The translations under genes were made by a program, and so were the position numbers. From the NCBI GenBank assembly GCA_027603945.1, contig JADIIU010000112.1:1-39908 (forward strand): 39,908 nt of DNA, written 5' to 3'. Positions 20,100 through 30,063 of the stretch are shown piece by piece (position 1 is the stretch's first letter; every line of letters starts with the position of its first letter). The notes under the pieces are model-generated. The model did not search any database. It was not told where the DNA came from and saw nothing but the letters and a program-made list of their open reading frames with translations. This DNA comes from Terramyces sp. JEL0728 (Eukaryota > Chytridiomycota > Chytridiomycetes > Rhizophydiales > Terramycetaceae).

Positions 20100-22091
20100 A
20101 TGCTGGTTAGTTTGGTGGTTGAAAATACAGCTGCCATGTCGATGCATATGCAGAGGTCAAGAAAACTAACGTTAGACTCATGGACAGCTACATTGCTCCT
20201 CTCCTAACATCTCTTAATTGCGAGATTGTGCTGATAGAGTATTGCAACAATGCTACTCCAAGATTGAAGACTAGAGATACACAAAAAATAATAAAATACA
20301 TAAAGGAGTTCAAATTTGTCAACGGAGGTGGGACGGAAAACAATTTACTGGAAGGAGTTATCACAGCTGGCAAGTTTCTATCGCAGTACAAAGGGGAAAG
20401 GCATTTGATTATCGTTACAAGCACAAATCCCATGAAAAGTAAGAGATCAAAATATAACGAACTCGTTCAGCAGCTATTGAAAACGTCTGTCCATTTATCT
20501 TTAATTGCGCCGATTCGTGGGCTAGATATCGAAGAATATTACAAGAATGTCCAAGATATTGCAGTCAATCACACTGATTTCTGTAGGCTGGACTCCTTGA
20601 CTTGGAGCAAGAGACCCCTAGAAGATTCAAACCATATCCCAGAAAAAAGAATAAAGAAATCACCTCCAGTAAAGGAAAAAGATGATGATGTGGTAGTAAT
20701 ATCCCAAAATGACAAGGAAAAGATTGCTTCGCCTCGCAACCTTCCTCAGAATGTTAAAACGCCTTCGTTTACTCCTAAAGCTACTCCGACTTTTCAAACA
20801 ACCCCAGTTCCAACCCAACCTATTATTAATCAGGCTCAAACAACTATGCCTGCTGTAAATACTCAGATGATGAATACCCCACTAATGGCAAACCAAACCT
20901 TGATCAATAACCAAATGATGCAGAACCCAATCATTAATCCAGCCATCACACAACTCAACACCATGAACCAAATGAATCAGAACAACATGCCATTCAATAC
21001 TGTCAACCAAGCACAAATTAAGCAAGTCAATCCTGCCATAAACCCAATGCTCAATATGCAAAATGTGCAAATGGCGAATTTGATGAGTAACCAGCCAAAG
21101 ATGAATAATATGAATATGAACATGCAAATGAACCAAATGCAAAATATGAATACTCTTAATCCGCAAATGAATCTGAATATGCAGCAAATGAACCAGTTTG
21201 CAATGCAGCAGCAATTGCAGTTACAGCAAATGCAGATGCCAGGACAGATGATGAATCAATTTAATCAGCAAATGCTCAATATGAATAATGTAGCCAATCC
21301 CCAAATGCAGTTCTTGGAGAAGGAAAAGCTTCAACATCTGCAACAGTATTCTCTTGCTAATCTAGTACCGAACGCAACCAACAAATATTGGGACAAGTAG
21401 GACAAATGGTTCCTAATCAAATAAGCAACCTTCAAATGAATAGCCTTCAAAATCAAATGGCTAGCCACCCATCATTGGTTCAAAATGCACAATTGATGAA
21501 TATGATGCAACGGCCAATGATGAACCAGCAAATGTATAACCAACCGGGACAAAGAAGTGGTGTGTGGCAAGGATTCTTATCATTCCCTACTGCAGTCAAC
21601 AATTCAGCATCATGCGAAGTATCAGCAGTGCAAATAATGAACGAACAAAAGGATGATTTGTAATTATTTCTGATTTAGATTGCCGCAAATATGGCCCAAA
21701 TCACTAGGTCTAGTTAATCGATTGCCATTCAGCGATGATGTGTTCAACAAACTTATTAATCTTAAAAAGTTCCCGCTGGTAGGGTTCCAGCCTGTCAATC
21801 AACAAACCCAGCCAATCTATGCAACAATAGTACAAAACATGACCCAAGTATGTTTTGTAATCAAGTTTAACCAAATGGGCTGCGGCATTATTGTGTGTCA
21901 AAACGGTGGTAAATTGTTTGGTCTGTTATTTATCAAGAATGACGGCTCGTTGGATCAATTGGTGACTAAGCTCGGGCAAAATGCTAATCAAGGTACTTTT
22001 AATTAATTCAGCTCGCGGTAATTTGATGATGGGTGGGATGAATCCGCAACTTGCTCTTCAAATGCAGATGCAAATGAACCAAAACAAATGA
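20100..22091 (+). CDS. MED25: Mediator subunit 25-like protein (vWA + ACID/PTOV domain)
   Basis: Exons 20100-20155, 20176-21345, 21366-21659, 21679-21992 and 22012-22091, with introns of 20, 20, 19 and 19 nt, give 637 residues. The N-terminus is a Med25-type von Willebrand A fold: MLVSLVVENTAAM at the first strand, FVNGGGTENNLLEGV and ERHLIIVTSTNP. A Lys-rich linker and a long Met/Asn/Gln-rich tract (about 240-470) lead to a region like the MED25 ACID/PTOV activator-binding domain (SGVWQGFLSFP, VCFVIKFNQMGCGIIVCQNGGKLFGLLF). A short Met/Gln tail ends the protein. MED25 bridges transcription activators and Mediator in animals and plants. It is absent from budding yeast as far as I know, so its presence here is notable. 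The start at 20100 is chosen because it supplies the first vWA strand. Confidence 0.8.
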
Positions 22092-22124
22092 AATACATAT
22101 GAGGTTTTTATTATTAGGCACAGT

Positions 22125-23229
22125 TTATCGTTTGATAAATCTTGATGAGAATGGAATATAACTTGATAGACTTCCCAAAGTATCCAAAGTCTGGTTCTTT
22201 GTACGATTAAATGCTTCGGTACGGTGGTCTTTTAGGTACACCAGTTCGTTCTTTAACCCTACTAGATCGGCAGTTATCAGTTTGCTTGCCGCATTCGACA
22301 GGAACGGCGTCCATTCCCAGCCTTCAGGGGTAAGAATTAGGCGGTCGTGTTTGATTGGCTCGTCAGGTGCAAGTAATAGTTGGTCCTGAGTATTTTCCAA
22401 TGCCAAGCGCAACTCTTCGATAGTGTGCTTCTGTTCTTCAAAGGCCCTTTCGGTCTCTCTGGCAGTCATGAGTAACTGCAATAGCTCGTCACAACGATCA
22501 AACAAGGTCTCCAATTGTTCTTGTTAGCGATTTCTTACCTTGTTGTTTTTCATGTTTTTCTTCTTTGAGTTTATTTTGCGAGGTTAAGAACGAGTTTTTC
22601 TTTTCCAATTCAACGATCCTGTCATGTAGCTCGTTGAATAAATCTTGATCGCTTTGTTTCAGAGACTTGTTTTCTCGACGCTCAATCATCTGTTCTTTGA
22701 GTATTTTCTTCTTTTCTTGCTCCATTTCCTTGGCGTATTTAGTTACTGATGCCAGATCCATCCGCATAAGTTCAAGCTCTCCTTCTAGGAGATGGATTCC
22801 ATTAGTATGTTCCATTTCCAGCCTCTTTAAATTGGTCATGGAGTTTTCCAATTGCTTTTCAAGGTTGGCGTTTAATTCCCTAGTGTTCACTAGGGCTCTT
22901 TTATGAGCTACTTTTGCATCATTAGCGTTTAATAATGCCGTATCCAGCTGACGCTGCAGCTCTTGGTTGGCGCTCTCCAGTAACTGAATGTAATCAAACT
23001 GACGAGCAAGTTCTTGGTTTGCCTTTTCAATCCCTGTAAGTGACTGTTTTTCCTTGGTTTCCGGTATAGGAACAAGTCTGTTTAGAGCGGATTTCATTAT
23101 GATGGAGGATGGAGTAATATTGGGGATTGCAGCTGTTTCGCTTTGTACATATAAACTGTTAAAGTCTGAAATTAACTCGGTTGACTTTCGCTTTGCCAGC
23201 TCTAACATTAGGACTATTTTGCCTTTCAT
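22125..23229 (-). CDS. Coiled-coil protein
   Basis: Exons 23229-22539 and 22519-22125 on the minus strand, joined across a 19-nt intron, give 361 residues. Residues about 65-240 are almost continuous heptad coiled coil (ANQELARQFDYIQLLESANQ, LEKQLENSMTNLKRLEME, DRIVELEKKNSFLTSQNK). A second coil follows, and then a short conserved-looking tail with RLILTPEGWEWTPFL. No family is recognised. It may be a cytoskeletal, centrosomal or vesicle-tether protein; this is only a guess from the coiled coil. It converges with the MED25-like gene, with 33 nt between the stop codons, so the two transcripts probably overlap at their 3' ends. Confidence 0.65.
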
Positions 23230-23497
23230 TTTACTTGGAGAAGAATTTTGAGACCGCCCAGCACTGATCCGCTAGTCATATGTTGTTTCATTTAAGTTCA
23301 AAGACAAAAAGTCATGCGATAGGTTCTGGGAACTGTTTCACATCCAGCAGTTACACCCGGTGCTTGGTTAGTCACTCCTAGCGACTCTTGCAAGCTATCT
23401 GATTCAAAACAGGATCGAGAATTTCACAAGACCTCAAAAGACAATTTAAAATTATTTTTTATGATATAGTTTTTTCAAGTATTCATGTTTCAAATAA

Positions 23498-24529
23498 TTA
23501 GTTTCCTCCGAGAGATGGGAAAGCTTCAGTATCTTGTACGTTGACTCCTGGTCCGCTTCTACCAGCAGACTTGCCTCCACGACCTCTTGGTTTTCCACCA
23601 CGGTTACCATCACGGTTTCCATTTCCGCGTCCTCTTCCTGCAGATCTGTTTTCTCTTGGCTCTCTTGGTGGTGGTGCAAAGTTGATTTCAATTGGGACAG
23701 TGGCTTTTTGTTTAGTTTCCTTGGATTTCTTTTCCTTTGGTGCTTGATCCTTCTAAGATTAATTGTCCCAATAATAATCACTTCAGAGTAACTATGACTA
23801 TTAAACCCACACGCAACATGGATTTTAAGACAAAATCCAAATCGTTGTTCGGCTAAATGGTTTGTCATCATCATGAGTGCCGATTCAACATACCTTGGCT
23901 GCAATGAATACTTCTTCAGTGTTTTCAACCTTTGTTAATTTCTTCCACTTTGGATCTTCGGCACCTTCGTTTGCTTGACGAAGATTGACTTCAGCAACAA
24001 CCTTCTTTGCTTCCTTGGCAGCCAAGTAGTCAGCGAATGATTTAAAGTCGTCTTCAGGATCCTTTTCAACAACTTCACTATTGTTAATGGATGTTTACGG
24101 TTCAGCGACAGTTTCTTCAACGATTTCTTGTTCGGCAACTTTTTCGCCTTCTACCTGTCCTTCAACTTCTTCTCCCCAGGTTGCTTTTCCAGCAACTTCC
24201 TTCTTGTCTCCGCCTTTGTAAGATACGCCTTGAGATTTGCGATCAAATTCACGACCATGGGTTGGTTTTTGGTGGCGATAGTTCTTGTTGACTTTCTTTT
24301 CATCCTTCTGTTCTGGCTTTTCCATGAATGGTCCATCCTTTGGTGCTGGTCTATCCTTGCGAGCTGATCTTGGTTTAGATCCGTTTTGTTCGCGTAATGG
24401 CCTTTGTGGTTTTGACAAACCTACAACTGGTTTTTGTTCAACCTTTTGTTGTGGTTTTGGGGTTGATTTAACAATTTTTACAGGTTCGTCTTCTTCTCCA
24501 AGAAGGGCAAAAGGATTGTTGCTGGCCAT
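23498..24529 (-). CDS. SERBP1/Stm1-like ribosome-associated RNA-binding protein
   Basis: Minus-strand exons 24529-24099, 24077-23894 and 23752-23498 give 289 residues. The N-terminus (NPFALLGEEDE) is typical of Stm1/SERBP1 proteins. The middle has the HABP4/PAI-RBP1 core, including GREFDRKSQG and KATWGEE, followed by an acidic stretch and a second conserved block (FKSFADYLAAKEAKK). The C-terminus is RGG-rich and ends VQDTEAFPSLGG. Such proteins bind the 40S/80S mRNA channel and preserve dormant ribosomes. The first intron is 21 nt, but the second is 141 nt, by far the longest in the window, and carries a box C/D snoRNA. A pyrimidine-rich tract (TTTTTTTCTCT) lies just upstream of the ATG, as in many ribosome-related genes. 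Confidence 0.82.
23753..23893 (-). other. Long (141-nt) snoRNA-hosting intron
   Basis: Starts GTATGTTG and ends TTAATCTTAG on the minus strand. The flanking exons join in frame from ...FIAAK to DQAPKEKK. It is about seven times the usual length here, and nearly all the excess is accounted for by the snoRNA. Confidence 0.8.
23779..23879 (-). ncRNA. Intronic box C/D snoRNA, predicted to guide 2'-O-methylation in LSU helix 69
   Basis: Read 5' to 3' on the minus strand: stem half CACT, a spacer C, box C ATGATGA (23874-23868), an internal hairpin GGATTTT/AAAATCC, a guide region, box D CTGA (23786-23783), and stem half AGTG (23782-23779). The 13 nt upstream of box D are the exact complement of AGTAACTATGACT (plus strand 23787-23799). 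As I recall, this is the invariant helix 69 loop sequence of eukaryotic LSU rRNA. The box D plus 5 rule puts the methyl group on the second A of GTAAC, which I believe is the site of yeast snR63 (A2256) and human U46/SNORD46. The rRNA match and numbering are from memory. No convincing C'/D' pair was seen. Confidence 0.8.
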
Positions 24530-24864
24530 TGATTATGAGTTGGTTATCGTCTAACCCGTAGCGTAGAGAAAAAAACCCACTCCGTTTGGTTGTGTGTTGC
24601 CAAAATTTCTTATTGGCTGATTTTTTATTCCCCGGAATTCGTGGAATGGCATGGAAAGTATCAGAGGATCAATAGAAGCGTTCTGCATATCAGTTGCTTG
24701 TCCACTGCTCGTCTATAGAATCCAAAATCTCGTATATTGGCCAAGAGTGAATTACCTCAATCTGTAAGTGGATAGTATATAGAAAGCCACATGATATCTA
24801 GAGTTACAATACTAAATCATTAGCTAGAGCTACAATACTAAATCAAACACGCATTTCAAATTAT
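24530..24864. other. Intergenic region between two minus-strand genes
   Basis: No supported coding frame. It holds the promoter of the SERBP1-like gene (pyrimidine tract near 24560-24575) and the 3' flank of the dehydrogenase gene. A short direct repeat, GAGTTACAATACTAAATCA-like then GAGCTACAATACTAAATCA, lies near 24800-24845; otherwise nothing stands out. Confidence 0.4.
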
Positions 24865-25858
24865 TTATTTTGAATAATCATAAAATCCAGCTCCAGATTT
24901 GCGTCCGAGCTTCTTGGTTTCAACCAATTCATTCAACAATTTAGATGGCTCTACCAGCTTATCTCCTTTTAGTCCAACTCCGTTTTGGTACCATCCATCA
25001 GTAATGAACTTGGTAGTGTCCAAGCCAACGTACTAGATTAAAAACATCTTACATCTGCCAGTTCGAAAGGACCCATTGGATAGCCAGCACCTAATTTCAT
25101 TGCAGTGTCAACATCTTCTTTGGATGCATCGCCCCTTTCAACCATGCGAATAGCCTCCATCACTATCATTAGCAAATGTTACTGTATGGAACCAATAATC
25201 TGTTGACAATGAATCCAGGAGTGTCTTTGCATGATACTGGGACTTTTTTAATCCTTTTGGTGAATTCTTCCAAAGCATTGAATACAGACTTTTCAGTGTC
25301 TTTGGTGCTGATAATTTCAACCAGTTTCATTTGTGGAACTGGGTTGAAAAAGTGTAATCCAGCAAACTTTGATTGTCTGACAGCTGGAGTAGCAGATGCG
25401 ATATCTCCAATTGGCAATGATGAAGTATTGGAGCAGAAAATAGTGTGAGCTGGTGCGGCAGCATCTAATTCCTTGAACAGGCTTTGTTTAATTCCCAAGT
25501 TTTCAATAATTGCTTCGATTACTAAATCAGTCTTTGCGACAGTCTTGACAGGATCATTTGAAGTGGTGATATTGGCAAGAACAGAATCAACAAATTTCTT
25601 TGATTCCACTTTGTCATCATTGAATTTCTTTTTTGCTACGCGAGAAAGCGATTTGTTAATGATTGATTTTCCATTTTCAATTGCTTTTTCTGAGGTGTCT
25701 ACCATGGTAACCTTGTATCCAGCTTGGGCAGCGACTTGAACAATACCGGATCCCATCAAACCAGCACCGATAATGGTAATGTGTTTGATCTCTGATGAAG
25801 TAGACATTGACTTGCGAAGAATTTGTTGTAATCTTTGAGTAGCTTTGGCAGACTGCAT
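24865..25858 (-). CDS. 3-hydroxyacyl-CoA dehydrogenase (mitochondrial)
   Basis: Minus-strand exons 25858-25183, 25162-25053 and 25032-24865, split by two 20-nt introns, give 317 residues, the normal length for short-chain HADH. The enzyme oxidises (S)-3-hydroxyacyl-CoA with NAD+ in beta-oxidation. The NAD-binding motif is [11 protein letters not shown] (residues 31-41). The active site is seen as FCSNTSSLP and [16 protein letters not shown] (catalytic His in HFFNP). The second domain reads [33 protein letters not shown] and [18 protein letters not shown] across the two splice joins. The first 22 residues are basic and Ser-rich ([15 protein letters not shown]), a likely mitochondrial presequence. 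The frame extends upstream without another ATG, so 25858 is the start. The stop overlaps an AATAAA. Confidence 0.92.
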
Positions 25859-25959
25859 TTTTACTAGATGAGAAAAGTTAAAAACGAACGTGAAGTACAA
25901 ATCAGGTGCCGATACAAAAAATATTTCGGATATTCTTTTTATTTATAGTACAGTAAACA

Positions 25960-26268
25960 TTAAATGAAGAGGAGTAATACAGGTAGGATGCTAAAGGCTT
26001 TGTAAGCGCTATTCGATTCGTACTTTTCCTGTCGTTTGTCCAGCATTTCTTGACAGAGTCCAATTTTACCATTAACTATTTCACATACTCCGTCGCAATC
26101 TGCATCGCTTTTGCAGGTGCGAACGCAAGTACCTCCTGCAATTGGATTTCCGTCAATTTTACAATAATATCCTTTTTTACAGTTCTTCATATTTAGTCCT
26201 CCGCACTTTTCTCCTTGTTCTGCGATTGTGAGAGCTGCTACTGCAGTTATTAGTAGGACAAAGTTCAT
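25960..26268 (-). CDS. Small Cys-rich, probably GPI-anchored secreted protein
   Basis: Starting at the ATG at 26268 the product has 102 residues: a signal peptide (MNFVLLITAVAALTIAEQ), a compact region with ten cysteines (KCGGLNMKNCKKGYYC, GGTCVRTCKSDADCDGVCE, GLCQ), and a C-terminal hydrophobic tail (FSILPVLLLFI) after small residues, as in GPI-anchored proteins. The cysteine spacing recalls the short CGG...C..GYxC repeats of many secreted eukaryotic proteins; no family is claimed. An in-frame ATG at 26343 would add 25 residues (MSAFDEPAQCGRAF...) and bury the signal peptide, so the inner start is preferred. Likely a cell-surface protein of unknown function. Confidence 0.65.
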   Translation of the reverse strand: MNFVLLITAVAALTIAEQGEKCGGLNMKNCKKGYYCKIDGNPIAGGTCVRTCKSDADCDGVCEIVNGKIGLCQEMLDKRQEKYESNSAYKAFSILPVLLLFI

Positions 26269-26839
26269 CAAATGAAAGTTTAATGAAAGGGAGAAAAGTG
26301 AAAAAGCTCGGCCACATTGGGCAGGCTCATCAAACGCAGACATGGCGAAACTGAGGGATAGAAAGTGCTAGTTGATCGATTGAGAAACCATAATCCCAAA
26401 GCCGTTCGAGTGAATTCAGCGGATCAGTTGGATTCAGACGCGTAAATCTCCGATCTTGCAGGTATTGAATTGGTTATCCGCTGGTTGTTGATTTATAATA
26501 ATAGGCAGAGCGTCTATGGTGGATACAAAAACTGTTTACTATCGGCAGTGCAAAGCAGATGGTTTCAAGCATGCTTGCTGTCCTCAATCGACATTCAGGC
26601 TATTGAATCGAGAATTGGAAATAACAATCCATCGATGGCGTACAATTTGCAATATTGCACCAAGCCATTTCCTTGGTGCTCTTTTTGACATCAATTAAGG
26701 AATCTCTTTGTCAGCATGGTCCGCATAATTTCTGCATTCCTTATTTCAACCCCCCTGTAAACGACATCCAGCCACATTATCGGGATGGTTTGTATAAAAA
26801 GAATAAAGTTTTGAATGAATTGAGAAACGTGTAATCGAA
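26269..26839. other. Divergent intergenic region
   Basis: This lies between the divergently transcribed GPI-type gene and the lectin gene and must hold both promoters. A 60-codon plus-strand frame at 26516-26698 (MVDTKTVYYRQCKADGF...) has three cysteines early on, but no signal peptide and no homologue I recognise. It is not called as a gene. Confidence 0.4.
26793..26801 (+). promoter_or_regulatory. TATA box of the CBM5/12-DM9 gene
   Basis: TATAAAAAG, 47 nt before the ATG at 26840. The AATAAA just after it belongs to this A-rich promoter stretch and is probably not a poly(A) signal. Confidence 0.5.
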
Positions 26840-27790
26840 ATGGCACCTTGGGAACCTGGCACGCAATACAACTATGGCGATGTAGTTGAATATCAAGGAA
26901 GAATGTACAAGATCATCCAACCGCACCGCTCTCAATCTGATTGGAATCCATCCATCACTCCTGCTCTTTGGGGTGCTCTTGAAGGGAATGCACAATATAC
27001 CCCACCTCAAAACCAATATGTTCCTCCCCAGAACCAAACTCAATATCCCCCACAACAGCAATATCCTCCTCAACAGCAATATCCTCCGCAACAGCAATAT
27101 CCTCCGCAAAACCAAGGCTATGATCAGAAACCTCCTCAGCAAGAAGAGGACAAGGGTTTCTTTGGTAACTTGGCCAATTCCCTCGGAACTGGCGGCATGG
27201 TTGCTGGTGGATTGGCTGGTGCTGCAGCATTAGCGGGTGGTATTGGGCTCGGAGTTTCCATGTTCAACAAGAGCAAAGGGGAACACAAGGAATATGAATC
27301 TTGGAAGAGAGATGCTACTATTCACACTCAAGAATTCCACAATGCTTTGCAACAAGGCCGTGCTCCAGCATTGGCATGGGTTCTTACTAGAGGAAAACAG
27401 ATTCCTCAACATGCTATCCAAGTTGGTAATGAAAGCGACGGCAAACCATTGTATGTTGCGCGCGTTTTCTACAAGAACGGCGTACATATTGGAAAGGCTG
27501 CCAACCACTTGAGCGGAGTTTTCTTCCCATGGGGAGGAAAGGAACGCAGCGAAGAAGAATATGAAATCTTGGTCGGAAATCCAAATGCTGTCAGATGGGT
27601 TGATGGCCGCAGTGTTCAAAGCAACGTTGTAACTGCCGGTAACGATGATGGCACCCCACTGTTTGTTGCTTTGTTTAATCACAAGGGGAGTGTTATCCCT
27701 GGAAAGGCTTCAAACACTCAAGGCTACTTTGGTTACGGAGGAAGCGAACATGTTTGCAAGAGCGATTATCGCATTTTGGCATCTGCCTAA
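26840..27790 (+). CDS. CBM5/12 + DM9 (DUF3421) repeat lectin-like protein
   Basis: An intronless 316-residue frame. Residues 2-46 form a CBM5/12 chitin-binding type fold (WEPGTQYNYGDVVEYQGRMY, IIQPHRSQSDWNPSITPALW). A Pro/Gln/Tyr repeat linker (about 55-95) and a Gly/Ala-rich hydrophobic stretch (about 113-140) follow. Two DM9 (DUF3421) repeats end the protein: GKPLYVARVFYKNGVHIGKA with GGKERSEEEYEILVG, and GTPLFVALFNHKGSVIPGKA with SDYRILA. The architecture is familiar from fungi, which supports the taxonomic call. DM9 proteins in animals bind sugars such as mannose, so a glycan-recognition role is likely. There is no signal peptide, so it is probably cytosolic or exported without one. Biased codon use and a TATA box suggest strong expression. 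Confidence 0.85.
   Translation: MAPWEPGTQYNYGDVVEYQGRMYKIIQPHRSQSDWNPSITPALWGALEGNAQYTPPQNQYVPPQNQTQYPPQQQYPPQQQYPPQQQYPPQNQGYDQKPPQQEEDKGFFGNLANSLGTGGMVAGGLAGAAALAGGIGLGVSMFNKSKGEHKEYESWKRDATIHTQEFHNALQQGRAPALAWVLTRGKQIPQHAIQVGNESDGKPLYVARVFYKNGVHIGKAANHLSGVFFPWGGKERSEEEYEILVGNPNAVRWVDGRSVQSNVVTAGNDDGTPLFVALFNHKGSVIPGKASNTQGYFGYGGSEHVCKSDYRILASA
27041..27112 (+). repeat. 18-nt tandem repeat coding for YPPQQQ
   Basis: Four head-to-tail units of CAATATCC[CT]CC[AGT]CAACAG, the last one changed, encode the Tyr-Pro-Pro-Gln-Gln-Gln linker of the CBM5/12-DM9 protein. Unit number may vary between strains by slippage. Confidence 0.75.
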
Positions 27791-28049
27791 AGTCATTTCA
27801 TTAAAATAAACACCTTGTTCAAACTTGTCTGATTCTCTTTTTAATCAATTGCGATTTAGCAGCAGTCCAAGCAACCCCCAATGAGTAGGATTGGGATAAA
27901 CCGCGCACTCATCAATAATTCGACAATTCGAATGCAAACCACCAAGCGCATTCTTAAATGACATTCTTCATCGAAACGGTCCCAAGAACGCGTAATTTTG
28001 ATACTATTAATACAAGCGGGAAAATCTCCGATAATCTCTTAAAAGTACA

Positions 28050-29978
28050 ATGCAAGGTGACAATACAGAATCTGACGGGGAATTATACAGCCCTGCTGAA
28101 CATGTTCAGGCGGGTAATATCATGCAGAAACGAGGGGCGTTGAATTTAGAAACAGAAATCCACAACTTTCTAGGCAACATACGGACAGAACCAGAAAAAA
28201 AGGATGTTAAATTCAATCCGCACAAGGAACGCCTAGCAGAAATTGATGAATTGGATAGAAACCCCAATATCTCTCCTATTTCAATATCTTCAGGACAAAA
28301 TATGGCAGCTGGCAGGTTTCTGCATGAAAACTTTGGAGAAAAACTTAAATTTACCAACATAGTATATGTCAACATAGTTTTTCAACTGTTGCTGGGATAT
28401 ATGCTATATTCGCTATACACTGGGTTCCTGTTTCCGATATCTTCCCAGTACGCGGAGCTGCTGGCAGTAATAGTGTTGTTTATGCTATTCGTATTTGCAG
28501 TATGGTTAACGAAATTAGCACTAACGCGGGTATCGGCTGTATCTTTTGCAATCCTACTGACTTCAAAGTCTGGATTTAGTCTTTCCAGCTGCGTGTTTTT
28601 ACAACTGGCCACCTATGAGAAATACCAATTCACAAAAAGCTTATCATTGAACAGTATAAGTAGAAGAACGCTGGAAAAAGTATCTTTGGTGTTTGTTCTT
28701 TTAGATGGACTTAATTTGCTAAGTCTATTAACCGCCTTTGGGGTGTTTTCAGAGGAGCTTCGAAGTACGACCAGCGATATCAAATGCGTAACATTTGTTG
28801 AAGAAGGAGCGTTGACAGACAAAGGATTCCCAACGCTCAACTACGCAATGGGGGCTGCGGGATACAGCTTTTCCGCAGCAATAGGTGATTTTAGAGCAGA
28901 TTATGTCGAAAGCTTCAATGACCCCAATAACTATTCCCTATTTCTAATGCCACCAATTATTCTCGACACAGTAAGCGACCATCAACAAGTTATTGGTGAT
29001 GGATTTTCTGTAAAGATCTATTCCGAATGTATGTGTGTCAAAGATGATGACTATGGAAAGTTTCAACTATTCACAGAATTGCAACAAGTAGATTTCAACC
29101 AACTGATTAATGGTTACCGAGCCAGTATTCCAAATTATGGGCTCTCATCAATTACTCTCCTAAACCAGAATTCAATTGAAGTGGTATCTGTCTTTTCCGG
29201 ACCAACTTTCTGCGGAGGAATTGCAATAAACAATCTACCAATATGTAAAACCAAAATACACGATTATCACCACGCACAGGTAATGGTCACAGTGAAAACT
29301 GATGGAACTCCGTCTTCAATCAGCGTAACAGCTTCCAACTTGATTTCTCAAAGTGACACTGGGGATTTGAGCTGGCTTTATTTTGCAATGACAAGGATCT
29401 TAAATAACAGCACCTTGGCATTGCCACGCCAGTCTAACGGGCTTATCAACCCATTATTGAAGTGGACAACAGAAGATCTACAATTCGTTTCCACAACTTT
29501 AGTCGGCCAAGGTATGGAAGTTCTTTTTGCATACATACTAAAGGCCGGGATACAAAGGACATACAAACCCCGTGGTGGTCTCTGCACCAGTTTCGAAATT
29601 AGCGATAAGTATGCAACTCTGTATATTGCCTTCCCGTCATTCATGATTGGTTTACTACAATGTGTGATTATAATCATAGTTTCGCTACTACAAGGACTCG
29701 CATGCATAAAGTGGTACCGTGGAACTTCGCCAATATTCCCAGCAATACGATTATCGCAGGAAAAAGCTTATTTTTCGTCAATGGTAAACAGTTCTGCAGT
29801 GTTTGAAAATGCAGACGACCTGTGCAATGCAGAAAACTTTACAATTTGGCAGGGATTGGATAAAACTGTGCGCTTGGGCGAAGATCTGGGAACATTGGAT
29901 GAACCACTAGTTGGAAACATTATTATTTCAAAGCCAAAATTTGTTCGGCCGTTGATAAATGGTAGGGTATATCAGTAG
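28050..29978 (+). CDS. Polytopic membrane protein with large external loop, unknown family
   Basis: An intronless 642-residue frame from the ATG at 28050; the next in-frame Met, at 28122, would trim 24 residues. A cytosolic N-terminal tail of about 100 residues precedes hydrophobic segments near 103-124, 135-157, 165-188 and 210-232. A region of about 300 residues with scattered Cys (IKCVTF, YSECMCVKDD, FCGGIAINNLPICKTK) and N-glycosylation sites follows, then a last strong helix near 545-575 (FMIGLLQCVIIIIVSLLQG) and a short tail. I recognise no family. It may be a surface protein with a large ectodomain held by helices on both sides. The next gene begins 85 nt after the stop. Confidence 0.65.
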   Translation: MQGDNTESDGELYSPAEHVQAGNIMQKRGALNLETEIHNFLGNIRTEPEKKDVKFNPHKERLAEIDELDRNPNISPISISSGQNMAAGRFLHENFGEKLKFTNIVYVNIVFQLLLGYMLYSLYTGFLFPISSQYAELLAVIVLFMLFVFAVWLTKLALTRVSAVSFAILLTSKSGFSLSSCVFLQLATYEKYQFTKSLSLNSISRRTLEKVSLVFVLLDGLNLLSLLTAFGVFSEELRSTTSDIKCVTFVEEGALTDKGFPTLNYAMGAAGYSFSAAIGDFRADYVESFNDPNNYSLFLMPPIILDTVSDHQQVIGDGFSVKIYSECMCVKDDDYGKFQLFTELQQVDFNQLINGYRASIPNYGLSSITLLNQNSIEVVSVFSGPTFCGGIAINNLPICKTKIHDYHHAQVMVTVKTDGTPSSISVTASNLISQSDTGDLSWLYFAMTRILNNSTLALPRQSNGLINPLLKWTTEDLQFVSTTLVGQGMEVLFAYILKAGIQRTYKPRGGLCTSFEISDKYATLYIAFPSFMIGLLQCVIIIIVSLLQGLACIKWYRGTSPIFPAIRLSQEKAYFSSMVNSSAVFENADDLCNAENFTIWQGLDKTVRLGEDLGTLDEPLVGNIIISKPKFVRPLINGRVYQ

Positions 29979-30063
29979 CTGCCCTATTTGCTTTTTTACA
30001 GAATTTGGCAAGACATCTGGCTGCTTTCAACTGTCCAAAATAAATTTGATTTTCAATTTTGAA

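Noticed and set aside
26516..26698. 60-codon plus-strand frame starting MVDTKTVYYRQCKADGF
   Set aside because: Has three cysteines early but no signal peptide, no recognised family, no clear poly(A) signal of its own, and lies inside a divergent promoter region. Too weak to call.
26800..26805. AATAAA upstream of the lectin gene as a poly(A) signal
   Set aside because: It is part of the TATAAAAAGAATAAA promoter stretch just before the lectin ATG, and no gene clearly ends there.
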